A stretch of 64,000 bases of DNA from Liolophura sinensis (Eukaryota > Mollusca > Polyplacophora > Chitonida > Chitonidae): NCBI RefSeq assembly GCF_032854445.1, contig NC_088303.1, positions 13,087,501-13,151,500 on the forward strand, in the 5' to 3' direction. The notes beneath the pieces were generated by a model, which saw only the letters and a program-made list of their open reading frames with translations, was not told the DNA's origin and ran no database searches. Shown here in pieces: positions 40,301 through 46,708 of this stretch. The first letter of the stretch is position 1, and the number at the start of each line of letters is the position of its first letter. A program made the translations under genes and the position numbers.

Positions 40301-42811
40301 TACAGACCACAGGTGGTTGCTGTGTTCATTTCTCAACACGACAGTAATCTTAATCTTGTGAGAGCATCTGTGTACGGCTCTTGTGCGCAAAACATTTTTA
40401 TGTTGATCCTTCCCAAAATCTGCACCAGTAATTGTATATATCTCAAGCTACATTTATTCCTTGTTTCATATATCATACTGTATTTAAAATTACCTGTGGC
40501 ATATGGCTGAACTGCTACAAGCTGAGTAAATACAATGTGATTCATCTAATCAAAACTTTCAGTGACTCAGAAGTTGAGAGAAAGATTTACCTCGAAGCCC
40601 CTGAACATAAACATTCACGCGGGACCTCAGGCCGCCTTGTTCTAGAGTACAATCTGCCAGGGTTACAATGTACAGTACCACATTTAAAATAATGTGTTAT
40701 TTACGTAGGTTTGTTTGCTTTTGGACACATAGTATATATGTATATAGCTACATGTCTGTAGGACATATGCTTACAATTATGCGGGGATTATAAAAATGAT
40801 AAGAGTCTGAGCCTACTGCAGTGAAGTATGGGACTTTTATTTAATAATAAAAGCTAACCTGCTTTCAACGTGTAGATGTTGGTTTAATCATATGTGCAAT
40901 ATATAGATGTACTAAACCCCCTTATGTACACTCGCCAGAGATACAGGTATAGGCTGCCTTACATCATGTAAAATATACTCTTCTCTTTCCGTGCACACAG
41001 AAAAGGTTGAAGAAATAGGGTGCCTTGACGGAAATAGCAAAAAATACGTCTACATCTAACCTCTGTGTATCAGAGGATCCGAATACTTCATTCTCTTTTT
41101 GTGTTTTTTTTCACTCCATACTAAAGAAATTTCCACTTATTATTTAATATGCCATTAGCCTAAAATACTTGACAAAAAAACAGTGCACTGAGTCCTTTGT
41201 GAACTTCAGTGTATTTAATACACCGTTAGCCTGAAATACTTGACAAAGAAACAGTGCACTGAGTCCTCTGTGAACTTCAGTCTCAGCTCTAACTTCCTTG
41301 GCTGTTTCTATTTAGTCGTGACTACCAGATTAATATTTTTGGGACTTACAACAACATCACAAATCAATGTTGTGACAAAATAAGCGTTCCGCAAGGTCAC
41401 TTGACTTTTCCTAACAAAATCTGATCAAATTGCTCTTGAACCTAAGCCTAATAAACATTAGATATTTTACTTTTAACACTGTATTTGACAGGTACATTCT
41501 CATTTCAACTGTCACATTAAAAAATACAAAAAACAGGTAAACTTGATGTTTAACAAGCCAGAAACCCCAGGCTGCTGGTGGATACTGTTGCAGGGTTTTC
41601 ATTTAGAATTGGAGAAGGTCAGAGTTCAAATGTAGCGGCTGAATTGAAATTAATTATGTAACAATTACTATTGATTTAAAAAGTAAGAATATTCAAAATA
41701 GGCGGCTACGTTGGTGGTAGTAGACAGCTGTGTGCAGTCCGCTACTCGCTCTGTTTGAACACCCTGCTGTTGGGTATGAAAGCATCCAGGAATGTCGGTG
41801 AATCAGTGAGTGGACAACAGAATCTTTCTTCGAAAAATACTAGCTTGCAAAATGTGAAGTGGATATATTTAATAGTTTTAGACAATGGATATACCTGTTT
41901 TATGTACATGTATGTATCTACACGTACATTTACCTGAATTTTTACTAGCCACAAAGGAATGGTGGGTTTTTATAGGTTATTGAACAGGTCACAGGAATTT
42001 GAGGTATGTCCTACAGTGCTTTCCACAAACATATAAAGTGTAAGTACAACTTTAAAAACCAATAAAATAATTCAAATTTAATAAAATATAATATTTTATA
42101 TAAAATATTCAAATTTCTTGTAAAACACATTTTTTATCTCACATGAGAGTATAGATAAAGCCAATCTGTTATATATCTGTTATTGTTATGCTACAAGGAT
42201 AAGTATTCTGAATCACACAGAGTATAGATAAAGCCAATCTGTTTTAACTAATCTGTTATATATCTGTTATTGTTATGCTACTAGGATAAGTATTCTCAAT
42301 CACACAGGCAATATGTCCTACACATTCTTTGTATACACAAAAAATAAAATTTAAAAGACAAAAAAAAGTGTTATACTGACAAGTTTTTGAACGGATTTCT
42401 TTATTTATTTATTTATTTGATCGGTGTATTACGCTGTACGCAAGAATATTTCACTCATACGACAGCTGCCAGCATTATGGTGGGAGGAAACCGGGCAGAG
42501 CCCCAGGGAAACCCACGACCATCCGCAGACTGCTGGCAGAGGAAGGACTTGAACTTATTGGGACTGCATGGGTGAGAGGCTCGTGGGTCATTACGCTGTG
42601 CTAGCGCACTTAGCAACTGAGCCACGGAGGCCCCCAGTTTTGGAATTGATCATTAATTGTTAATCGATAAACTTTTTACTTTTGGAACAAACTTTTACTT
42701 TTGGAAAAATGACCAAAGTAAGACTTACAGTATGAGGAAGCAGTGGAAATTCTTGCCTAAAGTTGTTCCCTGAGTGAACACCCAACTCCTCACCCCCACC
42801 CCCCTACACAT

Positions 42812-42842
<31 letters not shown>

Positions 42843-44077
42843 GTCCAATATGGGTCTGATTACATATGGGCTTTTCCTCCTTTGACAATGTCATATTTAT
42901 TTCCAAACAAATTATGTGCTAAAAAATATAGCCAAGTGGATGGACATGGACGGAAACTTTTGATGATTATTTCTCTTGATGATGTCTTTAAACGAGATTA
43001 AAATTACTGTTTAGTGTTAACCCTTGCTGCTACCTATCTATCCATAAGTTGAATGTTAGGCCAAATGTACAAGAATCTGGAAGTTAAATATTAGGCCAAA
43101 TGTACAGGTATCAGTTAGATTTTGGGCCAAATATACCTATGTCTGTAATTTAAATACTAGGCTAAATAGGGCAGTCGAGTCCTATTTCAGGTCTGAGCCT
43201 TCGTATCATTACTGGTGCGTTGACCAGCTGATGTGATATCTCATGAGCAGGGCAGATTCTGATGTGCAAGACAATAAATGAGGTCAAGACCAAAACTTCA
43301 ACGGCAGAAAAGGGAGAATTTCAAAGAAAGTACATAACTGTGGGTTATGATGGTATCTACATTTAAAAATGGCACTGTTTATCAGCTTGAAACCTTTTTA
43401 TTCCATTTTTTTTTTTCCTCATTCGTTTCCTTTCATTTTTTTTTTTTTTTTTTTTGCTAGGTCACATTCAAAAACTCCAAAAAAACCCTACCTAATCCTA
43501 CCTCTCCTAACTCCCTCTCCCCCTGTTCCCATCAAAAAAAAAAAAGAAAAAAGTTCAGTGACAAATGTTTAGGGACTGATGGTATAACATACTTACTGAT
43601 ACACAGTGCTGCTAGGAGCTGGACAGCAATATCCGGTGCTCCACTACAGTCTGGGTAAACCGGTTGCAGTATGTAATTTGCAAACGTCAAGGCTGTGATG
43701 GCATTGCCAGTGGGAATGATGACGATGAGAGCTACCCACAGATACAAAAAGGCTGGCAAGGGCCCCAGAGATTCCGTTATGTAGGCATAGTCTGCACCTG
43801 ATTTCAGAATACACGTGCCTAGTTCCGCATAACATATCGCTCCAATCAATGAAATAAAGCCACAGAGGCACCAGACTATGATAGAAAGTCCAACAGATCC
43901 TGCTTCTAACAGCACACCCTTTGGGGAGACGAATATTCCACTTCCCACGATCACCCCTACTATAATGGCCACACCATTGAGCAGTCCCAACTCTTTTTTC
44001 AGTTTTACAACCGAATCGTTCTTCTTGTCCTCTCCATTTCCACTCCAAATATTACACCTCAGAATATCATAAATCAC
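15372..44077 (-). CDS. SLC7: SLC7 heteromeric amino acid transporter light chain (LAT/y+LAT-like), 10 coding exons
   Basis: This is a plasma-membrane amino acid exchanger light subunit (APC superfamily, 12 membrane segments) that pairs with an SLC3 heavy chain. Coding exons, in transcript order: 44077-43597, 39337-39212, 33569-33470, 25156-25112, 24245-24122, 21793-21690, 21335-21239, 20427-20278, 17018-16841 and 15433-15372. All junctions join in frame and give about 488 residues, the usual light-chain length. Visible hallmarks are GSGIF in the first membrane segment (residues 45-49), a Cys at about 144 (YPDC) where light chains bond the heavy chain, [17 protein letters not shown] (229-245), [21 protein letters not shown], and ERPIKV (405-410). 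The NYLNFVTEE and GHLP segments favour the LAT/y+LAT/xCT group over b(0,+)AT. Substrate and exact paralogue cannot be fixed by eye. The start codon is unresolved; numbering here begins at the Val codon at 44077. Introns total about 27 kb and are packed with repeats. Confidence 0.93.
15434..16840. other. SLC7 intron 9, no repeat array
   Basis: Unique sequence between exons 10 and 9. Nothing recognised apart from the splice sites. Confidence 0.6.
16841..17018 (-). CDS. SLC7: SLC7 coding exon 9 (178 nt)
   Basis: Encodes [20 protein letters not shown], a second helix ([19 protein letters not shown]) and [13 protein letters not shown], the last two membrane segments and the start of the cytosolic tail. 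The acceptor is CTCATTACAG and the donor is CTAT|GTAAGTG. Confidence 0.93.
17040..17640. repeat. 30-bp minisatellite in SLC7 intron 8
   Basis: Unit GGGGTAGTCATGGGGAAATA then ACCAGGAGGA. It starts about 25 bp upstream of the exon 9 acceptor in transcript sense. Confidence 0.95.
17843..19227. mobile_element. Non-autonomous DNA transposon with 5-bp target duplication
   Basis: The left end CAGGGTTCGTACAGG and right end GGACTGTGCCACCCTG are imperfect inverted repeats. ATAAC flanks both sides (17838-17842 and 19228-19232). Subterminal repeats such as TTCAAGCA and TTTCAAATACTTGAAAATG occur at both ends. There is no transposase frame. It sits in intron 8 and is interrupted by a second element. Confidence 0.7.
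18097..19033. mobile_element. Nested hAT-like non-autonomous element
   Basis: Ends are CAGGGCTTCCACT and (reverse complement) CAGGGCTTCCGCT, 12 of 13 matching. CAG-start ends of this kind are typical of hAT elements, but I could not see a clean 8-bp target duplication. No coding capacity. It lies inside the 17843-19227 element. Confidence 0.6.
19622..20050. repeat. 43-bp minisatellite that appears to derive from a SINE tRNA head
   Basis: Unit CCTTGAGATTGACAGGCAAG then CATTGAACCCACACCTTGTG. It ends against CTCTAACCACTAGCACACAG (20054-20073), which reads in reverse as a tRNA-like A-box region. Confidence 0.95.
20278..20427 (-). CDS. SLC7: SLC7 coding exon 8 (150 nt)
   Basis: Encodes [33 protein letters not shown] and [13 protein letters not shown]. 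The acceptor is CCACTGTTTCAG and the donor is AAAG|GTAATG. The acceptor-side sequence is repeated in tandem throughout the adjoining 43-bp array. Confidence 0.93.
20430..20990. repeat. 43-bp minisatellite containing the exon 8 acceptor region
   Basis: Plus-strand unit TACACTGGAACAGTGGGAAA then ATATACATGTATATAGCTGC. In transcript sense each unit has TTTTCCCACTGTTCCAG followed by TGTA, like the real acceptor TTTTTCCACTGTTTCAG|TGTA. A TA-rich run lies at about 20838-20886. Confidence 0.93.
21239..21335 (-). CDS. SLC7: SLC7 coding exon 7 (97 nt)
   Basis: Encodes [15 protein letters not shown] then [18 protein letters not shown]. The acceptor is CTTCTTGCAG and the donor is TTTGGG|GTAAGT. The GHLP and TPMPALLF segments are characteristic of the LAT/y+LAT group. 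Confidence 0.93.
21431..21678. repeat. 124-bp tandem duplication in SLC7 intron 6
   Basis: 21431-21554 and 21555-21678 are nearly identical (for example TTTAGAAG versus TTTAGACG). The second copy ends next to the exon 6 donor. Confidence 0.9.
21690..21793 (-). CDS. SLC7: SLC7 coding exon 6 (104 nt)
   Basis: Encodes [20 protein letters not shown] and then [14 protein letters not shown]. The acceptor is TTTCTTACAG and the donor is GCAAG|GTTGGT. The downstream intron starts with a tandem 124-bp duplication. Confidence 0.93.
22240..22590. repeat. 51-bp minisatellite with donor-like core, SLC7 intron 5
   Basis: Unit ACACTCACCTTCACAGGCCC, AGAGCCCCATGTTCACCCCC, TCTCCTAAG. In transcript sense at least four units contain AAG|GTGAGT, a consensus 5' splice site. 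It is not obviously copied from a known exon. Confidence 0.9.
22630..23430. repeat. 54-bp minisatellite copied from the exon 5 donor junction (array A)
   Basis: In transcript sense a typical unit reads CTGCTGGAGTCTGACGCTGT, GGCCATGGTAACTTTCTGTG, TAGACATGACTCAT. It still encodes LLESDAVAM and shares about 43 of 54 positions with the exon 5/intron 5 junction. Four units keep the exact donor GTAAGT. About 14 units. Confidence 0.95.
23635..24120. repeat. 54-bp minisatellite copied from the exon 5 donor junction (array B)
   Basis: It runs straight out of the real exon 5 donor. In transcript sense the first unit matches the junction at about 46 of 54 positions, and its last 21 bases are identical to the intron. 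The donor GTAAGT is changed to ACAAGT or ACGAGT. About 9 units. Confidence 0.95.
24122..24245 (-). CDS. SLC7: SLC7 coding exon 5 (124 nt)
   Basis: Encodes [20 protein letters not shown] to LLESDAVAV. The acceptor is GTTGATTAG and the donor is GCTGTG|GTAAGT. Its last 27 nt plus the donor are the apparent seed of the two 54-bp minisatellites that fill intron 5. Confidence 0.93.
24370..24790. repeat. ~48-bp degenerate minisatellite, SLC7 intron 4
   Basis: Copies of CAAACTCTTGTTACCCTTGT and TTCCACCCAGCAGCTACT. Confidence 0.88.
25112..25156 (-). CDS. SLC7: SLC7 coding exon 4 (45-nt microexon)
   Basis: Encodes [15 protein letters not shown]. The acceptor is a run of 11 T followed by ACAG, and the donor is ACAA|GTAAGA. 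It is isolated between an 8.3 kb and a 0.9 kb intron. From memory, a 45-nt exon at this place is usual in animal SLC7 light-chain genes. Confidence 0.93.
25252..25325. repeat. (TA)n microsatellite
   Basis: About 37 TA dinucleotides with one CA interruption, near the 45-nt exon 4. Confidence 0.97.
25326..26922. other. SLC7 intron 3, left part
   Basis: Mostly unique. A family II SINE tail fragment lies at about 26088-26175 (GCGAGTGAGTGTTTACGGTT then TTTTTCAGTCATATGACGAT). No other gene signal. Confidence 0.5.
26923..27190 (-). mobile_element. tRNA-derived SINE, family I, full length
   Basis: Complete copy from tail (TTTATTTATTTATTTGATTG) to head (GAGCCACAGAGGCCCC), flanked by a perfect 12-bp target duplication CCATCCATTCAT at 26911-26922 and 27191-27202. 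Confidence 0.96.
27345..31530. repeat. 4.2 kb satellite: 43-bp monomers in ~1.04-1.10 kb higher-order units
   Basis: Monomer GTGTAATGAAGCATCATGGG, ACTTGCTCTATACCACAGGG, GTA, roughly 97 copies in SLC7 intron 3. Variant monomers recur at fixed spacing: CACGGGTGCATCTCGG at 28267, 29307 and 30411; GGGTGTATCACGG at 29889 and 30993. Confidence 0.97.
31767..32002. repeat. Duplication, 83-bp copies 153 bp apart
   Basis: 31767-31849 and 31920-32002 share CAGATTTTAACCATG, CCACATGGTTCAGCCAGCAT and GAGGTTAAAGTA. CATACACAGTAGTACACA repeats follow. Confidence 0.88.
32473..32836 (-). mobile_element. tRNA-derived SINE, family IIa
   Basis: Minus-strand element. The tail TGAGTGAGTGAGTGCTTAGG is at its left end, and the tRNA-like head at its right end reads in reverse GGGGCTGCTC-like then AATGGCTCAGTTGGTAGAGC. 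Perfect 11-bp target duplication AAGAAATGTAC at 32462-32472 and 32837-32847. Confidence 0.92.
33470..33569 (-). CDS. SLC7: SLC7 coding exon 3 (100 nt)
   Basis: Encodes [19 protein letters not shown] followed by [14 protein letters not shown]. The acceptor is TTCTGTTTCAG and the donor is GGATG|GTGAGT. The [12 protein letters not shown] stretch is the substrate-path region typical of SLC7 light chains. Confidence 0.93.
33994..34306. mobile_element. Two head-to-head family I SINE fragments
   Basis: 33994-34088 is a minus-oriented fragment (CAGGTTGCTGGCAGACCTTC). 34092-34306 is plus-oriented and degenerate (CAATGCGGTCGCTGTGAG to AACATAAAACACCAATCA). Confidence 0.85.
34330..34720. repeat. Degenerate ~29-bp tandem repeat
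   Basis: Copies of GATAATTATCAAGAACTGTG then CTTTGTGGA. Confidence 0.85.
34721..37593. other. SLC7 intron 2, central part
   Basis: About 2.9 kb with no array. There is a small TGTGTACTACAC-type patch near 35345-35440 and a triplet of ATATGTAAAC repeats near 35800-35870. No gene seen. Confidence 0.5.
37594..37662 (-). mobile_element. SINE head fragment, single copy
   Basis: CCTGCACTTTGTGTGTCC, GGCAAGCTCCTCTAACCACT and ACCACAGCCCAGTCCC, in the order expected for a reversed tRNA-like head. It parallels the unit of the 43-bp array at 19.6-20.05 kb. Confidence 0.6.
37777..37894. mobile_element. Candidate MITE-like 118-bp element
   Basis: The ends GGTTTCGTGAAGCTTACTTA and (reverse complement) GGTTTAATGAGGCTCACTTA are imperfect inverted repeats. 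The interior has nested CTTAGCTAAG-like palindromes. No clear target duplication. Confidence 0.45.
38226..38440 (-). mobile_element. Family I SINE, degenerate
   Basis: Tail ATTTATTTGATTGGTGTTTT, then GACCATCCACAGGTTGCTG and ACTTGAACTCACAGAGAC. The segment after the tail is missing. Confidence 0.85.
39212..39337 (-). CDS. SLC7: SLC7 coding exon 2 (126 nt)
   Basis: Encodes [20 protein letters not shown] then a hydrophobic helix and EIGK. The acceptor is TTTATCTGCAG. The donor is AAAG|GCAAGTC, a GC donor. Using the nearby GT 4 nt downstream would shift the frame of exon 3, while the GC site restores GKGSTESF exactly as the family requires. Length 126 nt. Confidence 0.93.
39338..42391. other. 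SLC7 intron 1, right part
   Basis: Mostly unique. Tandem duplications lie at 41141-41281 (71-bp period, ACAGTGCACTGAGTCC) and 42145-42307 (AGTATAGATAAAGCCAATCT). No other exon recognised. Confidence 0.6.
42392..42635 (-). mobile_element. Family I SINE
   Basis: Tail TTATTTATTTATTTATTTGA to head GAGCCACGGAGGCCCCC, with an internal deletion before GGACTTGAACT. Possible weak target duplication AGTTTTTGAA / AGTTTTGGAA. Confidence 0.93.
42783..42843. repeat. C-tract, T-tract and 22-base G-tract
   Basis: CACCCCCACCCCCC, then 11 T, then about 22 consecutive G. It is prone to quadruplex formation and to assembly length error. Confidence 0.9.
43407..43456. repeat. Poly-T tracts in intron 1
   Basis: Two T-runs close to exon 1. 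They are intronic and were not used as splice signals. Confidence 0.8.
43597..44077 (-). CDS. SLC7: SLC7 coding exon 1 (residues 1-160; 5' end uncertain)
   Basis: Encodes the cytosolic N-terminus, [17 protein letters not shown], membrane segments 1-3 and the extracellular loop Cys. It ends at the strong donor ATCA|GTAAGTATG. The frame is open upstream to an in-frame TGA at 44225-44227 but has no ATG, so the 44077 boundary is only a working limit. A good acceptor (T-rich then TTCGCAG) lies at 44235-44236, which suggests the exon physically starts at 44234 with 5' leader sequence. Confidence 0.85.
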
Positions 44078-44602
44078 GTTTACACAGAGTCGAGTCAGTG
44101 TTTGTTTGGCGGCTTTGTTTTGTTGTACAGTCGTGCTGATGCAATCCGCTACATCCCAGCTGCACGTTCCACGTGTGTCGTTGTTGTACTCATGCTCGTT
44201 AATCCACTTGACAATAACAGTAAGTCAGTAAAACCTGCGAACAAAAAAACATCAACAGCTGACAACTCGGTTAACACAGCAACAAACGATCACTTTTCTC
44301 ACAGATCAATGCCTTCACCAGTTTAGCAAAGTTACCTAATAAACAATTCGGTCAGTATGTGTTTATCTTCGTACGCCGCATGACTGCAAACTACAAAAAA
44401 TAGATGTAACCAACTCAGCCACACACAATCACTGAAATCGAACGCACGTGCTTACAACGTGGTGCTCTATATAATATTGTCGCTGACAACTGCTAGTTCC
44501 GTGTCACACACAGCCTAACCATTTCAAAAAAGTTGCCTCTGAAGTCTTTCATGTGCTATTAACGAATAAAGTAAAAATTCGGATTCCCGCCGATGTACCT
44601 AC

Positions 44603-44644
44603 CTCTCCATCACAGTTCACAAGCTGCATTAAACTGCCGTATGT
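44603..44644 (-). other. Possible upstream (leader) exon of the SLC7 gene
   Basis: A donor-like GGAGAG|GTAGGTAC lies at 44603/44602, preceded by ATG at 44610-44608. Splicing ATG GAG AG to the weak acceptor TTCTGAG inside exon 1 would give Met-Glu-Arg followed by [12 protein letters not shown] in frame. Splicing to the better acceptor at 44235 would instead meet a stop. This is inference; a non-coding leader exon is just as likely. Confidence 0.25.
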
Positions 44645-44683
44645 TGTGAGAACCAGATCGCGCGAACTCAGACACGTGGCTTG

Positions 44684-44702
44684 ATGACGTGTTACGCGTC
44701 AT
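44684..44702. promoter_or_regulatory. CRE-like palindrome upstream of the SLC7 gene
   Basis: ATGACG and CGTCAT form a perfect inverted repeat with a 7-bp spacer, about 80 bp upstream of the candidate leader exon, with a CACGTG-like E-box (ACACGTGG) just before it. TGACG/CGTCA half-sites are bound by CREB/ATF factors, and SLC7 genes in vertebrates respond to ATF4. A promoter role here is a guess from position. Confidence 0.25.
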
Positions 44703-46309
44703 ATTTGAAATTCACGTGAGCTGGTAAAGCCTGACACATTTGTTTTGCACGAGAATACTTACTTTATTTCAGACAAACAACCATTTGTTGGAAAGCTCGA
44801 AAATCCAGTTTAAAGATAGAGGAAGTTTTTTTGTCATTTTTTCCCCAACACATCCATTACAGTAATTAACAACTTATATAATCACAATTGCATCTGTTAA
44901 ATCCAGAGATCAAAATAAATATGTTCATGCTATGTTTTCTCTTTTATATTTTTTATATACTAATTATAGTTATGTATGTCGGTTCAATAAAGAATTGCAG
45001 TTATGATCAAGTATCTTTTCTTATACATAATGCGACTATATGAATAAGATCAAAATGAAATGAACATTACGCCTTTGCATCATATTATAGCCATGCACAT
45101 AAAATATAATGAGCATGCGCACTGCTAAGTTACATGTTCATAGTTAGAACACAAACTGGAACCTCCAGTCATCATTAATGTTTACTTGGTTGGTTGCTTA
45201 ATTGCATGGTGTTTTGGTTGTTTGGTTGGTTGGTTAATTGAATAGTTGCTCGGTTGGTTGTTTGGATAATCGCAAGGTTGTTTGGTTGGTTTGTTGACTG
45301 ATTGCTATTTAACGATTTCGAAAATACTCAAGAATTTTCAATTCATCTGACGACTATCTATATGTATCTATATGTATACGAAAATTCGGCTAATATATCA
45401 TCATGGTTACATTTAATCTATTAATGCTTTCTTGAGACTTTTCAAAATGGTACAGTTAATATATAGTCACAAAGATCATATGACTTTATTTGAGACTTTT
45501 CAAAGTGGTACAGTTGATAGTCACACCTTCATGGATATGGACACACATATAGTTTAGCAGCCCTCAGTTATTGACTGGTGAAACAGAAATCGAACAGGAA
45601 ATTAGACTTGTATGCAACAGAGCCTAATTATGCATAACAAACAACATAGGAAAAAGTATAACTTCACAATCACGCTATATACACGTAAATCTGTTACATT
45701 ATAGTGCTTGAATTTCCGATAAATCACAGTATACGTTTTGTATTATCCCCAGAAAATAATTCATAAAATAAAAGAATAATATAGAAATATATAATATTTA
45801 ACAACAATATTTAGGGTACATGTCCAAATCTGTTTATATACTCGCTTTATAAAATGTCGTAAAGGGTCAATGTTGATTTGCTGCCTACAGATTCTGATAG
45901 CCCTGATGCGTACATCTCTGTATTGGAGTTACAAGAACAGTGGATATGTGAACTAAACAAGCGGTTTAAAGAACACAGGTCTATACCCAGTCCAAAGATA
46001 TAAAGTCAGCAATGATCTCTGAATATGTGCTAGCTTATCCTATCACAAACTACACTGAGACATAGGGAAAGCCATAAAAAGTAACATAACCATCAACCCG
46101 ACAATTATGAACTAATGGAAGTTATTAATACCCAGCAAATTGAATCCAAACCTGCACAGATCAACAGAAACTAAGGGTTTTTAATCCCCAAAGCTGACAA
46201 CGATCTCAACCTTGATGCACCCCAGTAATCCATATATATATAGATCTACCCTGTAACAACATTTTGTGCACCATATAGTTTGAGACCATGTATATGATTG
46301 TTTGTTGGC
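44703..46309. other. Intergenic AT-rich DNA
   Basis: Contains a TTGGTTGGTTG-rich patch at about 45186-45300. No gene recognised. Confidence 0.5.
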
Positions 46310-46373
46310 ATAACTGTGCAGTTATCATATCAACCGTGCAGTTATCATATCAACAGTGCAGTTATCATATCAA
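46310..46373. repeat. Three 20-bp direct repeats
   Basis: Copies of GTGCAGTTATCATATCAAC. Confidence 0.9.
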
Positions 46374-46582
46374 CTATACACTTGTGGTTTTACAATATAC
46401 ATGTATATATGTGTTTTTTATGTCTTTAAAATGTTCTTTAAACTTCATGCCATCATGATTGGATGTTTAACCCTCCGTTGTTTTTTCTTTCTGTATTTAC
46501 TATACACAGGTTTTATATAAAGTTAGGGCTTTTGGTGTACATGTACATCAAGTTATACAATTCAGCTAATTCAGCTCAGAAA

Positions 46583-46708
46583 ACTGAGTCATATGACCAG
46601 ATCAGCTGAGTCAAGAAACTCATCTGGTTATATTATGACTCGCTTGGTTAGCCGGAAAACTCACACGGATGGTTCATGACTCAACTGATCTGGTCATATG
46701 ACTCAACT
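46583..46708. repeat. Inverted repeat with four TGASTCA motifs
   Basis: Arms 46583-46613 and 46677-46708 are near-perfect reverse complements around a 63-bp loop. Both contain GTCATATGACCAGATCAG or its complement, bordered by TGAGTCA/TGACTCA. Confidence 0.85.

Noticed and set aside
43644-44048. 134-codon frame starting with an ATG inside SLC7 exon 1
   Set aside because: A different frame from the transporter; it lacks family motifs and is a shadow of exon 1.
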